From JBBKXP01 sp038251315 (GTDB taxonomy: Bacteria > Pseudomonadota > Alphaproteobacteria > Rhodobacterales > Rhodobacteraceae), in NCBI GenBank assembly GCA_038251315.1, contig JBBSBK010000017.1:1-45456 (forward strand): a stretch of DNA of 45,456 nt, written 5' to 3'. The notes beneath the pieces are model-generated. The model was not told where the DNA came from, did not search any database, and worked only from the letters and a program-made list of their open reading frames with translations. Both the position numbers and the translations under genes were made by a program. Shown one piece after another: positions 25,246-32,211 of this stretch; the stretch's first letter is position 1, and every line of letters starts with the position of its first letter.

Positions 25246-25559
25246 CGCTTTGCTCCAGTCACGTTTTCCGCAAAGGCTTTGGCAAATGCCTGCTTCTGCG
25301 CCGAATCCGCATCGGTCTGGTGCTGTGCCTGCCAGTCGGCATAGGGCATGCCGTAAAAGGCGGCGCGGCCTTCGCCCTTGGTCATCGGGATGCCGCGCGC
25401 CTCGGCGGCCTCCTGATACCAGCGCGACAGGCAGTTACGGCAGAACCCGGCCATGTTCATCAGGTCGATGTTCTGCACGTCGGGGCGTTTGTCGATCAGG
25501 TGGTCGCGCAGGGTGCGGAACGCTGCGGCTTCGAGTTCGATCCGGGTCTGGTCATCCAT
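25242..25559 (-). CDS. DUF1244 family protein
   Basis: 105 residues. The DUF1244 signature NMAGFCRNCLSRWYQEAAEA with its two nearby cysteines is clear, as are RTLRDHLIDKRPDVQNIDLM and GMPYADWQ. The family is short, soluble and common in alpha- and gammaproteobacteria; function unknown. Start at ATG 25559 with AAAGGAAA upstream, rather than the ATG five codons earlier. It follows the amidohydrolase by 11 bases and overlaps the next gene by four. Confidence 0.93.
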   Translation of the reverse strand: MDDQTRIELEAAAFRTLRDHLIDKRPDVQNIDLMNMAGFCRNCLSRWYQEAAEARGIPMTKGEGRAAFYGMPYADWQAQHQTDADSAQKQAFAKAFAENVTGAKR

Positions 25560-25570
25560 ATCGTTTCCTT

Positions 25571-26329
25571 TCAAAGGCCCGATGCGGACAGCACTTCGGT
25601 CAGGATCGGGGCAAGTCGTGCGGCCCAGTATGCCTGTCCGGCGGCGTCGGCGATCAGGTCGTTCCTGAGTTCGATCAGAACATTGGGCCGCCCCGGTTGC
25701 AAGGCATGCCGGTCGATGGCGTCATCGGGCAAGTGGCCACTGTAGGGCTGGTTGTCGCCGATACAAAGGTCGGATTCGGCGTTCAGCCGGGCGATCAGCG
25801 GCAAGGCCAGCCGGTCGTCAAGGTGGCTGTAAAGGATGCCGACCTGCCACGGGCGCGGCGGGCGTCCGCGCAGTTGCGGGGTGAACGAATGGATGGCGCA
25901 GATCACCCGACCGGACCGGTCGGCAAGGGCACTGTAGGCCGCGTGATAGGGATCATACAGCGCCGCCTTGCGCCGGGCCAGTTCGTCAGTCCCGGCATGC
26001 CGGTTGGCGGGAATGATCGTGCCGTCATACAGCTTCATCAGCAGGGTGGGGTCGTCGGGGCCACGGTTCGGGTCGATGACCAGCCGCGAAAACCGAGACA
26101 GGATCGCCGGGGCGTCCAACCGGTCCGCCAATTCGCGAGTCAGCCCCGCCGCACCCACGTCAAAGGCGATGTGGCGGGCCATGTCCGACGGCAATAGCCC
26201 CAGATCGCCACCGTTGACCCAATCCGGCACCCGGTTGGACGCATGATCGCAGGTGACGAGCCAGCGCGACGGACGGTCGGTGCCGATCGTTTCGAACGCG
26301 TCTGAGGTGATGGCGGCAGTTGCGGACAT
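25571..26329 (-). CDS. N-formylglutamate amidohydrolase family protein
   Basis: 252 residues. The family hydrolyses N-formyl-L-glutamate to formate and glutamate (end of one histidine-degradation route), though many members outside hut operons may act on other formyl or acyl amides. Blocks seen: SRWLVTCDHASNRVPDW, ARHIAFDVGAAGLTRELADR, LSRFSRLVIDPNRGPDD, VICAIHSFTPQLRG and VLIELRNDLIAD, holding the usual zinc-binding Asp, His and Glu candidates. Start at ATG 26329 after GGCGGGT. No other hut genes are near, so the hut role is doubtful. First gene of a three-gene operon with DUF1244 and the glycolipid-binding protein. Confidence 0.9.
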   Translation of the reverse strand: MSATAAITSDAFETIGTDRPSRWLVTCDHASNRVPDWVNGGDLGLLPSDMARHIAFDVGAAGLTRELADRLDAPAILSRFSRLVIDPNRGPDDPTLLMKLYDGTIIPANRHAGTDELARRKAALYDPYHAAYSALADRSGRVICAIHSFTPQLRGRPPRPWQVGILYSHLDDRLALPLIARLNAESDLCIGDNQPYSGHLPDDAIDRHALQPGRPNVLIELRNDLIADAAGQAYWAARLAPILTEVLSASGL

Positions 26330-26433
26330 TGACCCGCCAATAGGCCAGTTGTGGCGCAAAGTGAATTGGGCAATAAGGGCGCGACCCTGCCGTTAGCGGT
26401 AAACTTGCCATTATTTCTGCCAGAGGACTCCGC

Positions 26434-27879
26434 ATGAGACGCCATCGCAACGTCAAGATCGTCGCCACACTCGGCCCTGCGTCCAACGATTACGAGATGA
26501 TCCGCAAGCTTCACGACGCGGGGGCGGATGTGTTCCGGTTGAACATGAGCCACGGCGATCATGCGGAAATCAAGGCGCGCCACGACATCATCCGGCGGAT
26601 CGAAAAGGACATTGGATCGCCGATTGCGATCCTGGCCGACCTGCAGGGTCCGAAACTGCGCGTTGGCGTGTTCAAGGGTGACGAAGCGGAACTGCTGGTG
26701 GGGCAGGATTTCCGGCTTGATCTGGACAAGGCCGAGGGTGATGCGACCCGCGTCTGCCTGCCGCACAAGGAGATTTTCGACGCGCTGGAGCCGGGCGCGT
26801 CGCTGCTGGTGAACGACGGTAAAATCCGCCTCAAGGTCAAGGATTGCGGCCGCGATTTCGCCAATTGCACCGTCGTCATCGGCGGCACGATTTCCAATCG
26901 CAAGGGGGTGAACGTGCCCGACGTGGTGCTGCCGCTGGCGGCGCTGTCGGACAAGGATCGCAGGGATCTGGAATTCGTCTGCGAGTTGGGCGTCGACTGG
27001 CTGGCGTTGTCGTTCGTGCAGCGGGCGGCGGATGTGACCGAAGCGCGCGAACTGGTCAGGGGCCGCGCCGCGATCATGTCCAAGATTGAAAAGCCCGCCG
27101 GGGTCAAAGCCTTTGACGACATTCTGGCGGTCAGCGATGGCATCATGGTCGCCCGTGGCGATCTGGGTGTCGAACTGCCGGTGCAAAATGTGCCGCCGAT
27201 CCAAAAGCAGCTTGTGCGCAAATGCCGTGCCGCCGCCAAGCCGGTGATCGTGGCAACCCAGATGCTGGAATCGATGATCGAAAGCCCGATGCCGACGCGG
27301 GCCGAAGTGTCGGATGTCGCCACCGCCATCTATGAAGGCGCCGACGCGATCATGCTTTCGGCAGAATCCGCCGCTGGCAGTTATCCGGTCGAGGCGGTGA
27401 CGACGATGGACAACGTCGCCATCGAAGTCGAATCAGACCCGACCTACACCGAAATCATCGAGGCCAGCCGACGCGCCAAGCGGCACACCGTCGCCGACGG
27501 GATCGTCGCCGCCGCCCGCGAGATCGCCGAAACGACCGACATCAAGGCGATCGCCTGCTTTTCGCAATCAGGGACGACGGCGCTGCTGGTCGCCCGTGAA
27601 CGGCCGCGCGTCCCGATCCTGGCGCTGACTTCGGTCGAACGGACCGCGCGCCGGCTGTGCCTGACATGGGGTACGAATTGCGTCATTACCGGCCCGGTCG
27701 ACCGCTTCAAGGCAGCGGTCATCGCCGCCGTCCGTGCTGCCCGCGATCAGGGCATGGTGAGGGATACCGACATGATCGTGGTGACGGCCGGGGTGCCGTT
27801 CAACACCCCCGGTTCGACCAACATCCTGCGGGTCGCCCCCTGCGAGGAACGTTTGATTTCCAGCGGCGATCCGGAGTAA
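26434..27879 (+). CDS. pyk: Pyruvate kinase
   Basis: 481 residues, full length. It makes pyruvate and ATP from phosphoenolpyruvate and ADP at the end of glycolysis. RNVKIVATLGPASNDYEMI, DVFRLNMSHGDH, ADLQGPKLRVG, MSKIEKPAGVKAFDDI, GIMVARGDLGVELP and ESMIESPMPTRAEVSDVATA are all in order, with the PEP/Mg-binding Lys, Glu and Asp. The B domain lies between about residues 70 and 170. The C-terminal regulatory domain is present. An AGAGGAC site precedes the ATG. A small membrane-protein gene follows 36 bases on and may share the transcript. Confidence 0.97.
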   Translation: MRRHRNVKIVATLGPASNDYEMIRKLHDAGADVFRLNMSHGDHAEIKARHDIIRRIEKDIGSPIAILADLQGPKLRVGVFKGDEAELLVGQDFRLDLDKAEGDATRVCLPHKEIFDALEPGASLLVNDGKIRLKVKDCGRDFANCTVVIGGTISNRKGVNVPDVVLPLAALSDKDRRDLEFVCELGVDWLALSFVQRAADVTEARELVRGRAAIMSKIEKPAGVKAFDDILAVSDGIMVARGDLGVELPVQNVPPIQKQLVRKCRAAAKPVIVATQMLESMIESPMPTRAEVSDVATAIYEGADAIMLSAESAAGSYPVEAVTTMDNVAIEVESDPTYTEIIEASRRAKRHTVADGIVAAAREIAETTDIKAIACFSQSGTTALLVARERPRVPILALTSVERTARRLCLTWGTNCVITGPVDRFKAAVIAAVRAARDQGMVRDTDMIVVTAGVPFNTPGSTNILRVAPCEERLISSGDPE

Positions 27880-27915
27880 CCTTATCTAAGGACTTTTTGT
27901 TTAAGGGTCACGGGC

Positions 27916-28140
27916 ATGGATACTGACCTGTTTTATGTGGTGGGACTTGTGATCGCCGTCTTCTCGATCCCGCCGATCATCGGTGCCATTTCGGATGGCC
28001 GGGCCCCCCGCGCGGCGGCGATCATGGTGCTGATCGGCGGAGGGCTGATCGCGCTGGCTGTCAACGACCGCCCTGCTGCCTATACGCTCAAGACGACCCC
28101 CGACGTGTTCATCCGCGTTGTCGCCCGCGTCATCAACTAA
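27916..28140 (+). CDS. Small two-helix membrane protein (hypothetical)
   Basis: 74 residues with two hydrophobic segments: LFYVVGLVIAVFSIPPIIGA and AAAIMVLIGGGLIALAV, joined by a short basic turn (SDGRAPRA). The tail PAAYTLKTTPDVFIRVVAR is polar. AAGGG stands before the ATG. The same kind of gene is found after pyk in other roseobacters as far as I recall, so it is likely real. Function unknown. Confidence 0.75.
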   Translation: MDTDLFYVVGLVIAVFSIPPIIGAISDGRAPRAAAIMVLIGGGLIALAVNDRPAAYTLKTTPDVFIRVVARVIN

Positions 28141-28153
28141 TACCTTGCCTTGG

Positions 28154-28167
28154 GGCGGGGCCCCGCC
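28154..28167. repeat. Perfect GC palindrome upstream of rpmI
   Basis: GGCGGGG-CCCCGCC reads the same on both strands. It lies after the small membrane-protein gene and before rpmI. It may be a hairpin that weakly terminates the upstream transcript, but no T-run follows. Confidence 0.4.
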
Positions 28168-28209
28168 TATACGGCGGCGTTCAACCCGCGCGTCCGGCCA
28201 AAGTGGCAT

Positions 28210-28235
28210 GCCGAGTCGTGCGATTACCACTCGGC
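28210..28235 (+). promoter_or_regulatory. Hairpin just upstream of the rpmI ribosome site
   Basis: GCCGAGT (28210-28216) pairs with ACTCGGC (28229-28235) around a 12-base loop. It ends two bases before the AAAGGAG site of rpmI. In other bacteria L20 represses its own operon by binding a leader RNA structure; this hairpin could serve that role, which is inference. Confidence 0.4.
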
Positions 28236-28250
28236 CCAAAGGAGATGGAA

Positions 28251-28451
28251 ATGCCCAAGATGAAGACGAAATCGAGCGCTAAAAAGCGTTTCTCGATGAC
28301 CGCGACCGGCAAGGTCAAGGCAGGTCAGGCTGGCAAACGCCACGGCATGATCAAACGCAGCACGAAGTTCATTCGTGACGCCCGCGGGACAACGATTCTT
28401 TCGGCACCCGATGCCAAGATCGTCAAGTCCTACATGCCCTACGCCCGCTAA
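28251..28451 (+). CDS. rpmI: 50S ribosomal protein bL35
   Basis: 66 residues, the normal length. MPKMKTKSSAKKRFSMTATG and KVKAGQAGKRHGMIKRSTK are the bL35 signature. AAAGGAG precedes the ATG at 28251. The frame also opens upstream at 28203, but that segment covers the leader hairpin and is not conserved. Followed by rplT after 11 bases. infC, often first in this operon, is not in the window. Confidence 0.97.
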   Translation: MPKMKTKSSAKKRFSMTATGKVKAGQAGKRHGMIKRSTKFIRDARGTTILSAPDAKIVKSYMPYAR

Positions 28452-28462
28452 GGAGAGCCGAT

Positions 28463-28828
28463 ATGTCACGCACCAAAGGTGGTACCGTCACCCATCGCCG
28501 TCACAAGAAGGTTCTTGACGCGGCCAAAGGCTATTACGACCGCCGTTCGCGCAGCTTCAAAGTCGCGACGCAGGCCGTCGACAAGGCCCAGCAATACGCG
28601 ACCCGCGACCGCAAGAACCGCAAGCGGAATTTCCGCGCCCTGTGGATCCAGCGGATTAACGCCGGGGTGCGCATGGTCGATGAAACGCTGAACTATTCGC
28701 GGTTCATCAATGGTCTGGCGTTGGCCGGGATCGAGGTTGACCGTAAGGTTCTGGCCGATCTGGCCGTCAACGAACCCGACGCGTTCAACGCCATCGTGGC
28801 GCAAGCCAAGGCCGCGCTGCCCGCCTGA
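28463..28828 (+). CDS. rplT: 50S ribosomal protein bL20
   Basis: 121 residues, family length. SRTKGGTVTHRRHKKVLDAA, AKGYYDRRSRSFKVATQAV, RDRKNRKRNFRALWIQRINA and the C-terminal NRKVLADLAV-like segment (DRKVLADLAVNEPDAFNAIV) mark bL20. It is needed early in large-subunit assembly and in several bacteria represses its own operon. AAGGAGAG precedes the ATG. A terminator follows. Confidence 0.97.
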   Translation: MSRTKGGTVTHRRHKKVLDAAKGYYDRRSRSFKVATQAVDKAQQYATRDRKNRKRNFRALWIQRINAGVRMVDETLNYSRFINGLALAGIEVDRKVLADLAVNEPDAFNAIVAQAKAALPA

Positions 28829-28853
28829 CGGCGAGCATCGGTTGCCAGATTCA

Positions 28854-28884
28854 AAGGCCGTCCCAGACCGGGGCGGCCTTTTCG
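28854..28884. terminator. Rho-independent terminator after rplT
   Basis: AAGGCCG (28854-28860) pairs with CGGCCTT (28874-28880), with further CCC/GGG pairing inside, followed by TTCGTTT. It lies between convergent rplT and the SLC13 permease gene and may serve both strands. Confidence 0.8.
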
Positions 28885-28894
28885 TTTGCGAGGG

Positions 28895-30679
28895 TCAAAG
28901 CGGAAAGAAGAAGCTGATCGCCGCGACCGAGGTCAGCCCGACGATCAGGTTCATCGGCACCCCGATCTTCAGGAAATCCGTAAACCGGTAATTCCCCGCC
29001 GCATAGACCAGCGTGTTGGTCTGATAGCCGATGGGCGTCGCAAAGCTGGCGCTGGCGGCGAACATCACAGCGACGACAAAGGGCCGGGGGTCGCTGCCCA
29101 GTTGCGTGGCAAGCGGAATAACGATGGGCGTCAGGACCACGGCGACGGCGTTGTTTGTCACCACTTCGGTCAGGAATGACGCCACTGCGTAGATCGCGAG
29201 CAGGGTCAAAAATGGTGGCAAACCCTGTAGCATGGGCGTGAGGGTCGCGACGATGAGTTCGACCGCGCCTGTCGCCTCGAGTCCGGCACCGATGATGAGC
29301 ATGGCAAAGATCAGGATCAGGATCGACGCGTCGATCGAACTCCACGCTTCGTCGTTATCGATGCAACGCAACAACAGGATACCCGCGACGCCGATCAGGG
29401 CAAGGATGCCAATCGGCATGACATTGAACGCGGCGAGCGCGACGATGGCGATCAGCGCAAGGATCGCGATCGGGGCCTGCCGCCGCCGAAAGGCGCGCCC
29501 TCCCGGTGTGGTGATCGACACCACGTCACCGGATTCCGACAGCCGGTCGAACCCTTCGGTCGTGCCCTCAAGCAGCAGTTTATCGGACGGCCGCAGCCGC
29601 ACGCTGGACAGGTCCGCCCCGGCGATGTGTCCCGGCCTGTGCGCCCCGAGCACCCGGACCCCACCGCGCCGCCCCAGCGCGAGATCGGCGATGCGCACGC
29701 CGGTACTGCGCCGCGACGGTGTCAGGATCGCCTCGACCACGCGGACATCCGCACCCGGTTCGATGTCAAAGGCGCGGCGCAGACCGGCACGCAGCCCCGA
29801 AACTTCTGCCAGTGTCAGCAACTCGGACGTCCCGGCGATGACGATGACCGCATCACCCTTTTGCAGCACACGCGCGGCAATATCGGTGCGGTCGATGATA
29901 CCGCCCCGCCGCACCCCGATCACGCGCACGCCGTCGCGTTGAAACGTTGCGATGCTGCCGACCGTTTCACCGATCTTGGGATAGTCTTCGAGAACCATGA
30001 TTTCCGACAGAAAATCGGTTTCCGCGCCACCGATACCCTTGCCGCCGGTCTGCCGGTCGGGCAGCAGCAGCTTGCCCAGGAACAACATCAGCACCGTGCC
30101 GACTGTCGCCGAGATCAGGCCGACCGGGGCGATTTCAAAGATCGAAAACGCCTCCATCCCATTGTCGCGGGCGATCCCGTCGACAAGGATGTTGGTCGAG
30201 GTGCCGATCAGGGTGCAGGTGCCGCCAAGGATTGCCGCATAGGACAACGGGATCAGCAGCCGGGTTGGGGCGACGCCCAGACTGGACGCCAGCCGGATCA
30301 CCACCGGGATCAGCACCAGCACGACGGGGGTGTTGTTGACAAAGGCCGACCCGGCGATGGTGGCGAACAGAAAGATGCCGATGGCCAGCACCGGGTGCGT
30401 CTTGGCCTGCCCGATGACCAGCCGCGCCATCGCGTCCAGCACACCGGTGCGCACCAATGCGCCCGATATCACGAACATCGCCGCGATGGTGATCGGGGCC
30501 GAGTTTGAAAAGACCTGCATCACGTCACCAGCCGGGACAAGGCCCAGAACGATGAACAGTGCCGCAGCGCCGGATGCGGTGACTTCGGGCGGGTAGCGTT
30601 CAAGGATAAAGGCGACGAATAGAAAACCGAGGATCACAAGCGCGATGACCGCCCCGTGGGCTTCGACAAATGCGGGCAT
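28895..30679 (-). CDS. SLC13-family permease with two RCK_C (TrkA-C) domains
   Basis: 594 residues. N-terminal membrane half (VIALVILGFLFVAFILERYP, then SAPITIAAMFVISGALVRTG, NNTPVVLVLIPVVIRLASSL, GGTCTLIGTSTNILVDGIA) and C-terminal membrane half (AILALIAIVALAAFNVMPIG, then IDASILILIFAMLIIGAGLE, FLTEVVTNNAVAVVLTPIVI, FATPIGYQTNTLVYAAGNY). The NTP and NNA plus GTSTN and GYQTN motifs are the sodium/substrate sites of the DASS/SLC13 fold. Between them, residues about 205-395 hold two RCK_C domains (VRVIGVRRGGIIDRTDI, then VRVLGAHRPGHIAGADL). The substrate may be sulfate, dicarboxylate or another anion. Start at ATG 30679; the frame upstream is antisense to pheS. Confidence 0.93.
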   Translation of the reverse strand: MPAFVEAHGAVIALVILGFLFVAFILERYPPEVTASGAAALFIVLGLVPAGDVMQVFSNSAPITIAAMFVISGALVRTGVLDAMARLVIGQAKTHPVLAIGIFLFATIAGSAFVNNTPVVLVLIPVVIRLASSLGVAPTRLLIPLSYAAILGGTCTLIGTSTNILVDGIARDNGMEAFSIFEIAPVGLISATVGTVLMLFLGKLLLPDRQTGGKGIGGAETDFLSEIMVLEDYPKIGETVGSIATFQRDGVRVIGVRRGGIIDRTDIAARVLQKGDAVIVIAGTSELLTLAEVSGLRAGLRRAFDIEPGADVRVVEAILTPSRRSTGVRIADLALGRRGGVRVLGAHRPGHIAGADLSSVRLRPSDKLLLEGTTEGFDRLSESGDVVSITTPGGRAFRRRQAPIAILALIAIVALAAFNVMPIGILALIGVAGILLLRCIDNDEAWSSIDASILILIFAMLIIGAGLEATGAVELIVATLTPMLQGLPPFLTLLAIYAVASFLTEVVTNNAVAVVLTPIVIPLATQLGSDPRPFVVAVMFAASASFATPIGYQTNTLVYAAGNYRFTDFLKIGVPMNLIVGLTSVAAISFFFPL

Positions 30680-30796
30680 GCGATCACCATTCCGGTTGGG
30701 TCTGTGCATCAACCTAGGCCGATCATGGACGGTTCCACGTCTTGTCACGATGCCCCGGTCGGGGTAGCAACCGGGCAGACCGCAAGGGGTGCTGCG

Positions 30797-31861
30797 ATGG
30801 ACGATCTGAAAACCAAATATCTGCGCCTGATCGCCGCCGCCGCCGACGAGGCTGCGATCGAGGATTTGCGCGTGAGTGCCTTGGGCAAGAAGGGCGAGAT
30901 CAGTCTGCAGATGCGCGCCCTTGGCCAGATGTCGCCCGAAGAACGTCAAACCGCCGGGCCGGCCCTGAACGCCTTGAAGGACGAGATCAACAGCGCATTG
31001 GCAGCCAAAAAGGCCGCGATGGGGGATACCGCACTTGATGAACGCCTGCGCGGTGAATGGCTGGACGTGACGCTGCCCGCGCGGGTCCGTCCGGCGGGCA
31101 CGATCCACCCGATCAGCCAGGTCACCGAAGAGGTGACGGCGATCTTTGCCGACATGGGGTTCGCCGTTGCCGAGGGGCCGCAGATCGAAAGCGACTGGTA
31201 TAACTTCGACGCCCTGAACATCCCCGGCCACCATCCGGCACGGGCCGAGATGGACACGTTCTATACCCACCGCGCCAGTGACGATGACCGCCCGCCGCAT
31301 GTGCTGCGCACCCATACCTCGCCCGTGCAGATCAGGACGATGGAGGCGCAGGGCGCACCCTTGCGCATCATCTGCCCCGGCCGGGTTTACCGCGCCGACT
31401 ACGACCAGACCCACACTCCGATGTTTCATCAGATCGAAGGCCTGGCGATCGACAAGACGATCAGCATGGCCAATCTGAAATGGGTGCTTGAGGAATTCTT
31501 TACCGCCTATTTCGGAACCGTCGTGAAAACCCGGTTTCGCGCGTCCCATTTTCCGTTCACCGAACCGAGCGCCGAGGTCGACGTGCAATGTTCCTGGGTT
31601 GACGGGCAGGTGCGCGTCGGCGAAGGCGACGGCTGGCTTGAAGTGCTGGGGTCGGGCATGGTCCACCCCAAGGTGCTGCGCGCAGCGGGGGTCGACCCGT
31701 CGGTCTGGCAGGGGTTCGCCTTTGGCATGGGCATCGACCGGATGGCGATGCTGAAATACGGGATTCCGGATTTGCGGGCGTTCTTTGATTCGGACCTGCG
31801 TTGGCTGCGGCATTACGGGTTTGCGGCACTGGACGTGCCGACGTTGCGGGGTGGGGTTTAG
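30797..31861 (+). CDS. pheS: Phenylalanyl-tRNA synthetase alpha subunit
   Basis: 354 residues. Catalytic subunit of the alpha2-beta2 class II enzyme charging tRNA-Phe. N-terminal coiled coil (MDDLKTKYLRLIAAAADEAA, then LGKKGEISLQMRALGQMSPE). Class II motifs: TIHPISQVTEEVTAIFADMG, HTSPVQIRTMEAQGAPLRII with GRVYRADYDQTHTPMFHQIE (motif 2), and FGMGIDRMAMLKYGIPDLR (motif 3). GSGMVHPKVL is also present. ATG 30797 is chosen over an upstream ATG (30656) that lies in non-conserved sequence. Only one base separates its stop from an inserted DUF2513 gene that parts it from pheT. Confidence 0.96.
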   Translation: MDDLKTKYLRLIAAAADEAAIEDLRVSALGKKGEISLQMRALGQMSPEERQTAGPALNALKDEINSALAAKKAAMGDTALDERLRGEWLDVTLPARVRPAGTIHPISQVTEEVTAIFADMGFAVAEGPQIESDWYNFDALNIPGHHPARAEMDTFYTHRASDDDRPPHVLRTHTSPVQIRTMEAQGAPLRIICPGRVYRADYDQTHTPMFHQIEGLAIDKTISMANLKWVLEEFFTAYFGTVVKTRFRASHFPFTEPSAEVDVQCSWVDGQVRVGEGDGWLEVLGSGMVHPKVLRAAGVDPSVWQGFAFGMGIDRMAMLKYGIPDLRAFFDSDLRWLRHYGFAALDVPTLRGGV

Positions 31862-31862
31862 G

Positions 31863-32207
31863 ATGAAAAGAGACGACGACTTCCTGCGTAGCCTTCTGCC
31901 CAAAGCGGAAGAGAGCGACTCACCATATTTATTCAAGCCAAATCGTCTGGGAATGACACCCGATGAGTTGAAGGAACGGTATCACATCGAGCTACTAAAT
32001 GACGCCGGATTTCTAATCACTAAAAACGCGAGCCAGTATCAAATTTCTTCGGCGGGACATGACTACCTTGAATCCATTAGGGATGATGGTATTTGGCAAA
32101 GAACAAAGGCAGTGGTCGCTGAAACAGGCGGCAATGCCACATTGGAAATACTCAGATCGCTGGCATCTGGTTTTTTGAAGAAAAAATTAGCGATCGGACG
32201 GGTATAG
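31863..32207 (+). CDS. DUF2513 family protein inserted between pheS and pheT
   Basis: 114 residues. MKRDDDFLRSLLPKAEE, YHIELLNDAGFL, ISSAGHDYLESIRDDGIWQR and ETGGNATLEILRSLASGFLK match DUF2513, a family of unknown function common on phages and mobile DNA. The layout suggests a winged-helix fold. It starts one base after the pheS stop and ends four bases before pheT, so all three are translated in series. Base use is foreign to its surroundings: 25 of 60 bases are G or C at 32041-32100, against 45 of 60 at 32701-32760 in pheT. Lateral gain is the likely origin. Whether it is expressed for its own sake or merely tolerated is open. Confidence 0.82.
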   Translation: MKRDDDFLRSLLPKAEESDSPYLFKPNRLGMTPDELKERYHIELLNDAGFLITKNASQYQISSAGHDYLESIRDDGIWQRTKAVVAETGGNATLEILRSLASGFLKKKLAIGRV

Positions 32208-32211
32208 ACCT

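Noticed and set aside
27880..27900. CCTTA-TC-TAAGG followed by a T-run after pyk as terminator
   Set aside because: The stem has only five AT-rich pairs with a two-base loop, and the next gene follows closely in the same direction.
30680..31936. Long minus-strand extension of the SLC13 permease
   Set aside because: It is antisense to pheS. The permease begins with its first membrane helix after ATG 30679.
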